Below, one piece after another: positions 51,748 to 60,363 of a DNA stretch of 62,284 nt. The notes under the pieces were generated by a model. It was given only the letters and a program-made list of their open reading frames with translations. It ran no database searches and was not told the origin of the DNA. Source of the stretch: Pseudonocardiaceae bacterium YIM PH 21723 (GTDB taxonomy: Bacteria > Actinomycetota > Actinomycetes > Mycobacteriales > Pseudonocardiaceae); the NCBI GenBank assembly GCA_003600225.1, contig QZFT01000050.1:1-62284 (forward strand), given 5' to 3'. Position 1 is the first letter of the stretch. Each line of letters opens with the position of its first letter. The position numbers and the translations under genes are program-made.

Positions 51748-53301
51748 ATGGCGAAGTGTGTGCCCGACGACGGACAGAGCGGTTACCGGACCCCGGAGGA
51801 CGTCCACGTCACCGATGAGCGCAGGACGCCGGTCACCGATCCGACCCTCGGTGTCCACGTGCCGCTCGCCGGCAACGATGTCACCGATGCCCGTCTGGTG
51901 GCGATCGGCGACTCGCTGAGCCACGGTTTCCAGAGCGGGGCGATCTTCAACACGGACCTGTCCTACCCGGCGATCATCGCGCACGAACTGGGCTGGAGCG
52001 GCTACCGCTACCCCACCTACAACGGCTTCGGCGGGCTGCCGGTCAACGTGGAACTCCTGCTGCGCACGCTGGAGACCAGGTACGGCCGCGCCATCGACTG
52101 GTGGGAGGTGCCCCTCGCGTTGTTCAGCGTCCGGCAGTGGATGGACGAGCTGGAGGACTACTGGGAACGAGGCCCGGGGAGCGTCATCGGCGAAACTGCC
52201 ACGATCAACCACGACCTGTCGGTCTACGGCTGGGATCTGCGGGACGCGTTGTCGCAGACCGCGGCGCACAACCTCGCACTGCTGCACACACCGAAGGACG
52301 ACCTGATCGACCAGGTGGTGGAGAACCACCGCGAACGCGCCGCGCTGCGCGTCTACCCGACCAGCGAGCGGTACCGGACCTTCACCGCGTTCCAGGCGGC
52401 CGCCGAGCTCGGGGAGATCGAGACGCTGATCGTCTTCCTGGGATCGAACAACGCCCTGCCGGCGGTGACGAACCTGTGCGTCGCCTGGTCGGACAGCGGC
52501 TACGACGACCTGAACCGGAAGAGCGACTACACGGTCTGGCGGCCGACCCACTTCCAGGCCGAGTTGGACCAGGTCGCCGTACGGGTGCGGAAGCTTCCCG
52601 CGCGTCACGTCATCTGGTGCACGGTGCCGCACGTGACGATCGCGCCGATCACCCGGGGCGTCGGCGGCAAGGTGTCCGCCACCTCCGCGTACTTCCGGTA
52701 CTACACCCGCCCATGGATCTCCGAGCAGAAGTTCGACCCGCGGCAGGACCCGTACATCACCGGCAGGCAGGCGCGGGACATCGACAGCGCCATCGACCAG
52801 TACAACCTGTCGATCACCGACGCCGTGCGCTCCGCCAGGCTGGCCGGGCTGGACTGGCGGCTACTGGACATCGCCGGGATCCTCGACCGGCTCGCCCAGC
52901 GCCGGTACATCGACGACCCGGCGGCGCGGCCGCCCTGGTGGACGCCCTACGAGCTTCCGCCCGCGTTGCAGGCGCTGCACCCGTTGCCCGACTCGCGCTT
53001 CCTGACCAGCGACGGGACCCGGCGGGCGTCCGGCGGGCTGTTCTCGCTGGACGGCGTGCACCCGACCACGGTCGGCTACGGGGTGATCGCCCAGGAACTG
53101 ATCACCATCATGGCGGACGCGGGTGTGCCGTTCTTCCATCCGGATGGGCGCACGCCGCGCACCGGGCCGATCCAGGTCGACTGGGCCCGGCTCATCCAGC
53201 GGGACACGTTGATCAACACGCCACCGGCCAACATCGACTCCGCGCTCGGCGTGCTGGGCTGGCTGGACCAGGCCGTCGACCTGACCAAACGCTGGTTCTG
53301 A
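51748..53301 (+). CDS. SGNH/GDSL-family hydrolase
   Basis: 517 residues, no signal peptide. Block I AIGDSLSHGF holds the nucleophile; block III appears as FLGSNNALP; block V is SLDGVHPTTVGYG with the Asp/His pair. About twice the usual family length, with extra segments between the blocks. Likely an esterase; substrate unknown. ATG at 51748 is six nt after AGGAG; 12 more codons upstream are open. Confidence 0.85.
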   Translation: MAKCVPDDGQSGYRTPEDVHVTDERRTPVTDPTLGVHVPLAGNDVTDARLVAIGDSLSHGFQSGAIFNTDLSYPAIIAHELGWSGYRYPTYNGFGGLPVNVELLLRTLETRYGRAIDWWEVPLALFSVRQWMDELEDYWERGPGSVIGETATINHDLSVYGWDLRDALSQTAAHNLALLHTPKDDLIDQVVENHRERAALRVYPTSERYRTFTAFQAAAELGEIETLIVFLGSNNALPAVTNLCVAWSDSGYDDLNRKSDYTVWRPTHFQAELDQVAVRVRKLPARHVIWCTVPHVTIAPITRGVGGKVSATSAYFRYYTRPWISEQKFDPRQDPYITGRQARDIDSAIDQYNLSITDAVRSARLAGLDWRLLDIAGILDRLAQRRYIDDPAARPPWWTPYELPPALQALHPLPDSRFLTSDGTRRASGGLFSLDGVHPTTVGYGVIAQELITIMADAGVPFFHPDGRTPRTGPIQVDWARLIQRDTLINTPPANIDSALGVLGWLDQAVDLTKRWF

Positions 53302-53310
53302 CCGGGCTAC

Positions 53311-53562
53311 TCAGCCGATGTGCTGCGCGTCGACCGCGTGGACCTCGACCGCGTGTTCGATGATCAGATAAAAGAGTCGTCCTCGGCCGCCATGAAACAG
53401 CAACTCCCAGACACCGTCCGGCTTCGCTGGATTGAGCAGCTCACCGTTCCGCGGCGTCAGCTCCAGCACGGTCAGCGCCTCATTGAACGACGTCAACGCC
53501 GCTTTCGGCAGCGTCGCGGCGATCTGTCGCACCTCGTCGTGCACGATTACCCGGTACCCCAC
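53311..53562 (-). CDS. RelE/ParE-like toxin
   Basis: 83 residues, GTG start. YRVIVHDEVRQIAATLP, a helical middle, VWELLFHGGRGRLFYLIIEHAVEVHAVD: the fold and the arginine in the GRGRLFY strand are those of RelE/ParE toxins. RelE types cleave mRNA on the ribosome and ParE types poison gyrase; I cannot tell which. It starts 2 nt after the antitoxin stop, the usual antitoxin-first order. Confidence 0.78.
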   Translation of the reverse strand: MGYRVIVHDEVRQIAATLPKAALTSFNEALTVLELTPRNGELLNPAKPDGVWELLFHGGRGRLFYLIIEHAVEVHAVDAQHIG

Positions 53563-53564
53563 CG

Positions 53565-53909
53565 CTATCGCTGATCTTCCAGCCGAGTACGCACGATCTC
53601 CCGCACGTCGTCTACCGGTTCCGCGGTCGGGCCGGTCCCCGTCCGCTGGATGGTCTCCACGGTGTCCAGCATCCGGTTCCACCGTTCCGCCCCAGCGGTC
53701 CGGGTGCGCTCCGCGATTCGGTGATACGTGCGTAGTACATCCAGAACCGGGGTCAGATCCAAAGTCGTCTGTGCGCCGGCCAGAGCAGCCTTGTATTCCT
53801 GGAGAAAGTCCGCGCGATCCCGATCCACCAGGGCATCACGGATCGCCACCGGGGTCGCCTCCAGTGGGAGCTCCGGCACAGGTGAACCCGAGAACCCCGC
53901 TGCGCTCAT
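53565..53909 (-). CDS. DUF6247-like antitoxin
   Basis: 114 residues. TPVAIRDALVDRDRADFLQEYKAALAGAQTTLDLTPVLDVLRTYHRIA recalls DUF6247 proteins, which are often followed by RelE-like genes. An extended C-terminal segment (DDVREIVRTRLEDQR) may wrap the toxin. First gene of the pair. Antitoxin role is inferred from gene order. Confidence 0.7.
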   Translation of the reverse strand: MSAAGFSGSPVPELPLEATPVAIRDALVDRDRADFLQEYKAALAGAQTTLDLTPVLDVLRTYHRIAERTRTAGAERWNRMLDTVETIQRTGTGPTAEPVDDVREIVRTRLEDQR

Positions 53910-53971
53910 GCCCCGAGCCTAACGCTTCCATGTTCCGTCACCCAGTACCTCAACAGGGCGAACACAGCCGG

Positions 53972-54022
53972 CGAAGTCGGCGATGTTCGGGCTCGTTCCT
54001 CGCGCGAACATCGCCAACTTCG
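53972..54022. repeat. GAAGTTGRCGATG-family hairpin j
   Basis: 18-bp stem with one mismatch (53972-53989 with 54005-54022), loop with CTCGTTCCTC. It lies 8 nt past the minus-strand nuclease gene's stop and upstream of the antitoxin gene. Confidence 0.87.
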
Positions 54023-54030
54023 GAGCTCCC

Positions 54031-57000
54031 CTACTTGAGGGTGATCGGCACCGTGACCACCTGGTCGGGTGCGCCGGGGTAGGTGACGGTGATGGACACC
54101 GTCACGGCGCCACGCTTACCGGGCTTGGTGAGCCACGCGTAGCCGAACGTCCCGGTCAGCGGCTCGTACAGCGCCTGCGCGGAAGCCAGCGACTGCGCGC
54201 CCGACGCGGACACGGTGACCCGGCCGGCCAGGGTCAGCGACACCGCGTCGCCGAACGGGATGTTCTTCCCGCCCGCGTCCTGCAACTGGAAGGCGATGGG
54301 CACCGGCAGCCCGGCCGGCCAACTGGCGCCGGACGGCGGCAGCACCACCTTCACCTTGTACTGCACGAGCTGGCTGAAGCTTCCGGTCCCGGTGAGCCAG
54401 TCCGCGTCGCCGGAGTACACGACCTGCACCTGATGCGCGCCGGGCTTCAGCGTGCTGATCGGCTGGCTGGCCGCCTTACCCGCGGTCACGGTGACCGGTC
54501 CGCCGAGCGCGACGCCGTCCACGGTGAACTGCACGGTCCCGGATCCGGGCACGGTGGCGGTGAAGCGCACCGCGGCTCCGACCGTCGACGGGGACGCGCT
54601 GGAACCGACGGTCACCGTGGGCACGCCCTTGTCGACGTGCACCGATGTCGGGTAGTCGGTGCGGCCGAACCGGTTGGTGGCCCGCACGGTGAAGGCGAAG
54701 TCACCCGCCTTGACCGGGGTTCCGGACAGCACGCCGTTGGCGTTCAGCGACAGTCCCGGCGGCAACGAGCCCGCCGAGACCGAAGTGATCGCGGTGTCGG
54801 ACAGCCCGAAGGTGAAGTTGTACGCCTGGCCCACGGTTCCGGCGCCGGGCGTGCCGCTGACGGTGACCGGCGCACCGGGATCCAGGCCGATGACCACCGG
54901 GTCGTGGTCGCTGGTGCGGAACCGGTCCGGCGCGTACAGCGAGGAGACCTGGCCGGGGGTCTTGAACTCGGTGTTGTAGTCCAGCACCGAGGGCTCGTCA
55001 GCGTTGTGGTGCGCGTCCCCGGCGCCGGTGGCCTGCCCGGCCAGGGAGACCGAGGCGAGGGCGTGGTCCAGGTAACCCCACTGCCCGTCGAACCCGTAGG
55101 AGTAGGCCTCGGCGCCCTGGTACTGCTTGATCAGGTTCACGTAGCCGGCGCTCTCCAGCACGGCGACCGGGTCCTCGCCGGCGTAGGCGTTGAGGTCGCC
55201 GACGATGAGCACGTCCGGGTCGTCCGCGGCCGGGATGACCGTGTTACCCACCCAGTTCGCCAGCTCGGTGGCCTGCTGGGTGCGCCGCGCGTTCCAGCAC
55301 GCCTGGCCGTCGTGTTGATCGGTGTCCGGACCGGAGGCCGGGCACGATCCCTTGGACTTGAAGTGGTTGGCGACCACGGTGAAGCGCGCGCCGCCTCCGG
55401 TGCTGAAGGTCTGCGCCACCGGCCGCCGCTCGAACACCGCGTTCTGGTCGACGAAGGTCTTCCCGGGAACCGGGCTGACGGCCGCCGTGCGGTACAGCAG
55501 CCCGGCCTTGATCGCGTCGGTTCCCGCGACATCGGCGACACCGGTCGCCGCGTCCGGGTCGACGAAGGCCCACGAGCCCGGCCCGTCGACCGCGTTCAAC
55601 GCGTTGACCAGGGCCTGCACGGCACTGGCCGAGCCGTAACCGTTGTTCTGCATCTCCATGTAGCCGATCACGTCGGCGTTCAGGAAGCGCAGCGAGGCGA
55701 CCTCCTTGGCCAGCTGCCGCTGGTACTCCTGCTGGTTGTTGGCGCCCCGGCAGTCGGCCGGTCCGCCCTGGGTACCGAAGGTGCAGCCGGTGAACTGGGT
55801 GAAGAAGTTCAGCAGGTTGGCGCTGGCCACCTTGATCCCGCCCGCGCCGACGGCGGGCGGAGCGGCGGGCCGCTCGTTGCCGACGTCGAAGCTCGCCGCG
55901 CCTCCCAGGGCGTTGCCGGGCCGCAGCCGGTAGGCGTTGCCGCTGGCCGCGTTGCCGGACCAGGTGTAGGTGAGCACGCCGACCGGGTCGGTCACCGTGT
56001 CCCCGCCGCGCAGCGTGTTGCTCGCGGACAGCGGCTGCCCGCCGCGACCGAACACGATCGGATCGGGGTTCTGGCTCTGCGCCGGGTCATCGATGATCAG
56101 CCGGTTCAGGTCGTTGGCCTGCTGCTTGGCCTGGACCGCCGCCGTGTCGGTGGCCCTGATGTCCGCGGTCGGCTGGCGGAGCCTGCCACCGGAGGACACC
56201 ACGACCTGGCCGAACCGGCCGAGCTGGAAGTGCTCGGTGACGGTGAGCTGCTGGTGGAAGCGCACCAGCATGCCCTCGTACTTCTCCAGCGTCTGCGGAT
56301 CCGCGTTGGGCAGTGTCACGTCGGTGGGCGTGACGTTCGAGGAGCTTCCGCAGGCCTCGACCTGTCCCGGGGTGAGCTGCGTCTGCCCCTGGAACTCGCT
56401 CACCGAGCCGGTCACCTGGACGTTGTCGCCGACCGACACGGAGTTCGCGGCGTTGGTGAAGACGAAGATCCCGTCCGAGGTCGCCGGGTTACCGTCCCCG
56501 GAATCCTGGAGGTAAAAACCGCGTAAGGCGGGTGAAGCTCCTTCGTAATCGCCGACGACGGTGCCGCGTACGGAGACCGTCTGCCCGGCGACCGGACTGA
56601 CGTCTCCGGTGCCCTGGACCGAGCCGATGCTCACCGTCGGCGAGGTGCAGGCGGGCGCTGCGCCCAGGCTGACCGGCCAGCTGGTGGCCTTGCGCTCGTC
56701 AAGCGGAAGCTCCTTGGCGATCGTCCCGTTTCCGTAGAACACCGTGTCGCCGGAGTCGGTGAGCACCCGGACCGTGGCGGTCGGGGTCAGCGGGTTCGGC
56801 ACGTCCACGATGGCCTCGGGCTTGCCGATCGCGGGCAGCGCACTCAGGTCCCCGGCGCGCGGGATCGGCTGGTGGCTCGCGTCGCCGTCCCAGGTGTAGA
56901 ACCGGAAACCCAGCGCGCCGTCGTCGGACGGCCCGGCGATGATCAGGTACTGGTTCGCCGCGTTCTTCTTGATCTCCCGGATGCCCCGGCCGCCCAGGTC

Positions 57001-59289
57001 CCACTTCAGTGGGCCGCCGAAGTTCGCGGAGACTCCGGTCGTCGGGTTCCCCGCCACCAGATCGGCGGCATTGGTCACCGGGATGACGATGGCCTTGTTG
57101 TCGCTGGTCAGCGGTCCACGGAAGGCCAGCAGCAGCGTGTTGCCGTCATTGCCGAACTCGGCGCCCTCGATGTTGAAGCCCGTCGGTCCTCCGCTGCCGT
57201 CACCTTCCGGAGCCCGCACGGCCGCGGCGCCCAGGCCGAGCGCGTCGCCGTTGGACTGATCCCAAGTGATCAGGTCGTCGCGCAGATGCTGGTAGCTGCC
57301 GCCGAGGCTGAGGCCGCTTCCGCTGCCCTTCGTCGTGAACAGTTCCTGGCGGTTCAGCCGGGTCTTGGCCGAGGAGTTCTGGCCCTGCGAGCCGATCCAG
57401 AAGATCTGGTCACCGCGCCGGGCCGAGGCCTCGATGTCGATCTCGCGGGCCGGGTCACCGTCGCGCAGCGCCAGGCCGGCGGCCCGCACGTCGAAGGTCG
57501 AGCTCGGGTAGCGGGAGTGGTCGGGGTCGTAGCTGCGCAGCACATTGGTCTCGTCATCGGCGACCAGCAGGCTGCCGTCCGGCATCAGCTGCGCGGTGGA
57601 GGCGTCGCTCGCCCCGTACAGGTTGCGCACGCCCGCGGGCAGCGCGCCGGAGACGGACACCTTCATCGTGGTGCTCGCGGTCAGCGAACCGTCCGAGACG
57701 GTGATCGTCAGCGTGGTCTGACCGACGCCGGCCGGGTTCACGGTGAGCGTTCTGGTGTCCCCGTCGCCGGTGACGCCACCGGTCGCGATCGCGGCATCGG
57801 CGCTGGTCACCGATACCGTGAGGCCCGATGAGGACGTCTGGGCGTCGGCCACGGTCACCGTGCGCACGGCAGGCGGGTTGTCCGGGTCGCCGATGGTCAG
57901 CGCCAGCTCGGGCACCGCGTTCGGGGTGATCGTCGGCGCGGTGTTGGGTGCGCTGCTGACGGTGACCGTCGCCGTGCGGCTGTCGACGCTGCCGCCGGGG
58001 CCGGTGATCCGCACCCAGTACTTCGCGGTCGCGGTCAGCGCCGGAGTGGTGAAGCCGCTGTCGCTTCCCACCTGGTTCGCGGTGTCACCGGCTTCGCCCT
58101 GGTACCAGCGGTACTGCAAGGGTCCGGTACCGGTCGCGGCGACGTTCAGCGTGGCCGTGCCGCCGGAGGCCACGGTGGCGTCCTGCGGCTGGTCGGTGAT
58201 CGCCGGCGCGGTCACCGTGGTTCCGGTGGGCGCGAGCGCCACGCCACGCAGCGCGGTGTTGGCGGCGGCGGTGCGCAGCACGGTGCCGGTCGCCGCGATC
58301 GGCGCGTTGAAGCTCGCGGAGTCGTCGACCTTCACCAGCTGGCCGGCGGTCGTCGTCGCGAAGAGCGTCCCGCCGGAACCGGTGAGGCCACGCACGCCGT
58401 TGCCGGCCGGGCGGAAGGAGCCGCGCGCGGTCCACGTGGAGCCGTCGGAGGAGAACTTCAGGATCCCGCCGTTCGGGCTGCCCGAGTCGTCGGCCACGTA
58501 CAGCGTGTCCACGCCCGGCACGCCGGCGTCGCGGTCCAACGCCATGAACGCGTAGGGGCTCGGCGCCGCCTGCACCAGCGCGGTCGGCGAGCCGGAAGCC
58601 GTGGGCAGGCCGCTGCCGACCTGGTAGACGCCGGTGGTGCCGCTGCCGGTGGAGACGTACAGCTTGCCGTCGGCGATGGACACCGAGCGGATGTTGGTCG
58701 GCGCCGCGCTGTTGACCGCGGTGCTGGCGCCCGAGCTGCCCAGCGCGGACAGCCGGACACCGCCGTTGCCACCGACGCTCCAGAACCGGCTGCCGTCGTC
58801 GGTCACCGCGCCGCGGATGTTGTTCGCGTTGAACGCGTCGGTGATCGCGGTCGAACTGTCCACCGCACCGCCGCCGTCGATCCGGCCGACGACCCTGGGC
58901 ACCGCGCTGGTGGCGCTGCTCGCCACCCCGGTCAGGCCCGGGTCGGCGTCGTAGCCGCCGAGGGTGAGGTAGCGACCGTCGGCGGATCGGGCGAGGGCGC
59001 CCTCCGAGGTGGCCGAGCCGCTGAGGGTGAGGCGCCGGTTACCTCCGGCGCTCGCGGTGGGCAGCGGGACGGACTGCACCAGGGTGCCGTCCGGGGTGAG
59101 TTCGTCCAGGAAGACCGGGGTGGCCGCGTTGCTCAACGCGGCCGAGCCGTCGCCGACCCGGGCGACGACGATGTTGCCCTGGCCGAAGCTGTTCGCGGCC
59201 GATGCGGGAGCGGCGACGAGCGCGCTCACCGATCCGACCAGGGCGGTGGTCAGGACGCAGGCCAGCAGCCTGTGTAAGCGGGGTCGCAT
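54031..59289 (-). CDS. Large secreted multidomain nuclease (ExeM/NucH-like)
   Basis: 1752 residues. Signal peptide (cleavage near ASA-ANSF). In order: beta-propeller-like region (about 35-360), Ig-like domain (about 365-460), second Ig/cadherin-like segment (about 465-560), DUF3616-type region (about 565-890), OB-fold YhcR-like domain (about 900-1020; VSVRGTVVGDYEG), an endonuclease/exonuclease/phosphatase domain (about 1155-1480), then He_PIG, Ig-like and PxKF-like C-terminal domains. The nuclease core shows ANLLNFFTQF, YMEMQNNG, VVANHFKSKG, GDLNAYAGEDP and SDHDPVV. Likely degrades extracellular DNA at the cell surface. Confidence 0.87.
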   Translation of the reverse strand: MRPRLHRLLACVLTTALVGSVSALVAAPASAANSFGQGNIVVARVGDGSAALSNAATPVFLDELTPDGTLVQSVPLPTASAGGNRRLTLSGSATSEGALARSADGRYLTLGGYDADPGLTGVASSATSAVPRVVGRIDGGGAVDSSTAITDAFNANNIRGAVTDDGSRFWSVGGNGGVRLSALGSSGASTAVNSAAPTNIRSVSIADGKLYVSTGSGTTGVYQVGSGLPTASGSPTALVQAAPSPYAFMALDRDAGVPGVDTLYVADDSGSPNGGILKFSSDGSTWTARGSFRPAGNGVRGLTGSGGTLFATTTAGQLVKVDDSASFNAPIAATGTVLRTAAANTALRGVALAPTGTTVTAPAITDQPQDATVASGGTATLNVAATGTGPLQYRWYQGEAGDTANQVGSDSGFTTPALTATAKYWVRITGPGGSVDSRTATVTVSSAPNTAPTITPNAVPELALTIGDPDNPPAVRTVTVADAQTSSSGLTVSVTSADAAIATGGVTGDGDTRTLTVNPAGVGQTTLTITVSDGSLTASTTMKVSVSGALPAGVRNLYGASDASTAQLMPDGSLLVADDETNVLRSYDPDHSRYPSSTFDVRAAGLALRDGDPAREIDIEASARRGDQIFWIGSQGQNSSAKTRLNRQELFTTKGSGSGLSLGGSYQHLRDDLITWDQSNGDALGLGAAAVRAPEGDGSGGPTGFNIEGAEFGNDGNTLLLAFRGPLTSDNKAIVIPVTNAADLVAGNPTTGVSANFGGPLKWDLGGRGIREIKKNAANQYLIIAGPSDDGALGFRFYTWDGDASHQPIPRAGDLSALPAIGKPEAIVDVPNPLTPTATVRVLTDSGDTVFYGNGTIAKELPLDERKATSWPVSLGAAPACTSPTVSIGSVQGTGDVSPVAGQTVSVRGTVVGDYEGASPALRGFYLQDSGDGNPATSDGIFVFTNAANSVSVGDNVQVTGSVSEFQGQTQLTPGQVEACGSSSNVTPTDVTLPNADPQTLEKYEGMLVRFHQQLTVTEHFQLGRFGQVVVSSGGRLRQPTADIRATDTAAVQAKQQANDLNRLIIDDPAQSQNPDPIVFGRGGQPLSASNTLRGGDTVTDPVGVLTYTWSGNAASGNAYRLRPGNALGGAASFDVGNERPAAPPAVGAGGIKVASANLLNFFTQFTGCTFGTQGGPADCRGANNQQEYQRQLAKEVASLRFLNADVIGYMEMQNNGYGSASAVQALVNALNAVDGPGSWAFVDPDAATGVADVAGTDAIKAGLLYRTAAVSPVPGKTFVDQNAVFERRPVAQTFSTGGGARFTVVANHFKSKGSCPASGPDTDQHDGQACWNARRTQQATELANWVGNTVIPAADDPDVLIVGDLNAYAGEDPVAVLESAGYVNLIKQYQGAEAYSYGFDGQWGYLDHALASVSLAGQATGAGDAHHNADEPSVLDYNTEFKTPGQVSSLYAPDRFRTSDHDPVVIGLDPGAPVTVSGTPGAGTVGQAYNFTFGLSDTAITSVSAGSLPPGLSLNANGVLSGTPVKAGDFAFTVRATNRFGRTDYPTSVHVDKGVPTVTVGSSASPSTVGAAVRFTATVPGSGTVQFTVDGVALGGPVTVTAGKAASQPISTLKPGAHQVQVVYSGDADWLTGTGSFSQLVQYKVKVVLPPSGASWPAGLPVPIAFQLQDAGGKNIPFGDAVSLTLAGRVTVSASGAQSLASAQALYEPLTGTFGYAWLTKPGKRGAVTVSITVTYPGAPDQVVTVPITLK

Positions 59290-59447
59290 GAGTACTCCTC
59301 GCGGAAAAGGGACGCGACCCGGTCGACGCTAAGTACCGTTTCCAGGACCGGAAAGGCAGTTCGGGAAGGGTTCAGCGAGCTGACATCTCTTGCAGACACG
59401 ACCGAAATGCGGAAAAGCCCTCGCCACCCCGGCGTACGCTGCCCCAT

Positions 59448-60278
59448 ATGACGGATTCGGAGCGCATTCGGCCTGGTCTGAGCGGTGTACCGGAGACATT
59501 GCTGCTGACGCTCTGGGCGCGTTACCGCTCGACGCAGAAACCGAATTCGTTGCTGACCGATCCGAAAGCGGCGGAACTGGTCGCCGCCATCGACTATCCC
59601 TTCGAGCAACATTTTCCCGCCGCCGATGGCCGCAGCGATGTGATCGCGTTGCGGTCGGTGGCCTTCGACCGGGAGATCAGCGCGTTCCTGGACGGGCATC
59701 CGGAGGGCACGGTCGTCTGCCTCGGCGAAGGCCTGGAGACGCATTTCTGGCGGGTGGACAACGGACGCGCGCGCTGGCTCACCGTGGACCTGCCGGAGTC
59801 CGCGACGCTGCGGGAGAAGCTGCTGCCGACCGGACCCCGGCAACGGATCCTGGCCTGTTCCGCCACCGATCATCGCTGGCTGGACGAGGTCGCCGCGGCG
59901 AACGGCGTGCTGATCGTCGCCCAGGGACTGCTCATGTACCTGAAGCCCGAGGAGGTGCACGACCTGTTCCGGGCCTGCGCCGAGCGCTTCCCCGGCGGCG
60001 GGTTCGTCTTCGACACCATGCCGAAGATGTGGGTCAAGGCTTCCGCCAAGGGGCAGGACCGGGACAGGCAGGGCATGCGGATTCCACCCATGTACTGGTC
60101 GCAGGATCCGGGGAAACTGGCCGGGCTTCACCGGTTGCACCCGAACATCGCCGGCAGCCGCCGCGTGCCCTATCCGGAGTTCGCGGCGAGCCGCACCGCC
60201 CGACTGTTCTCGATCTTCAGCCGGATTCCGCTGCTGAACAAACTCGTTCCGGGAATCGGCTACCTGCAATTCCGCTAG
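59448..60278 (+). CDS. SAM-dependent methyltransferase, leucine-carboxyl-methyltransferase family
   Basis: 276 residues. PETLLLTLWARYRSTQKPNSLLTDPKA, ALRSVAFDREI, CLGEGLETHFWRVD and VAQGLLMYLKPEEV are characteristic of the LCM/PPM1-related O-methyltransferases of actinomycetes, several of which act on polyketides. No biosynthetic genes lie near. The substrate is unknown. ATG at 59448 after CCCCATATG; no clear ribosome site. Confidence 0.87.
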   Translation: MTDSERIRPGLSGVPETLLLTLWARYRSTQKPNSLLTDPKAAELVAAIDYPFEQHFPAADGRSDVIALRSVAFDREISAFLDGHPEGTVVCLGEGLETHFWRVDNGRARWLTVDLPESATLREKLLPTGPRQRILACSATDHRWLDEVAAANGVLIVAQGLLMYLKPEEVHDLFRACAERFPGGGFVFDTMPKMWVKASAKGQDRDRQGMRIPPMYWSQDPGKLAGLHRLHPNIAGSRRVPYPEFAASRTARLFSIFSRIPLLNKLVPGIGYLQFR

Positions 60279-60363
60279 CGGCATTCGGAGTCTGGACAGG
60301 TCACAGTCCGGCCGCGACGATCGGTTCGTTCAATCCCTAACCCTGCAGAGATTGGCGAACCCT

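Noticed and set aside
53983-56526. 847-codon open frame on the plus strand over the nuclease gene
   Set aside because: Antisense shadow caused by high GC; the minus-strand nuclease has clear domains and a signal peptide.
50748-60278. A natural-product biosynthetic cluster (two methyltransferases, MatB-like ligase, MFS pump, glycosyltransferase elsewhere)
   Set aside because: There is no synthase, NRPS, terpene or RiPP core enzyme; the genes are separated by hairpins and unrelated functions.
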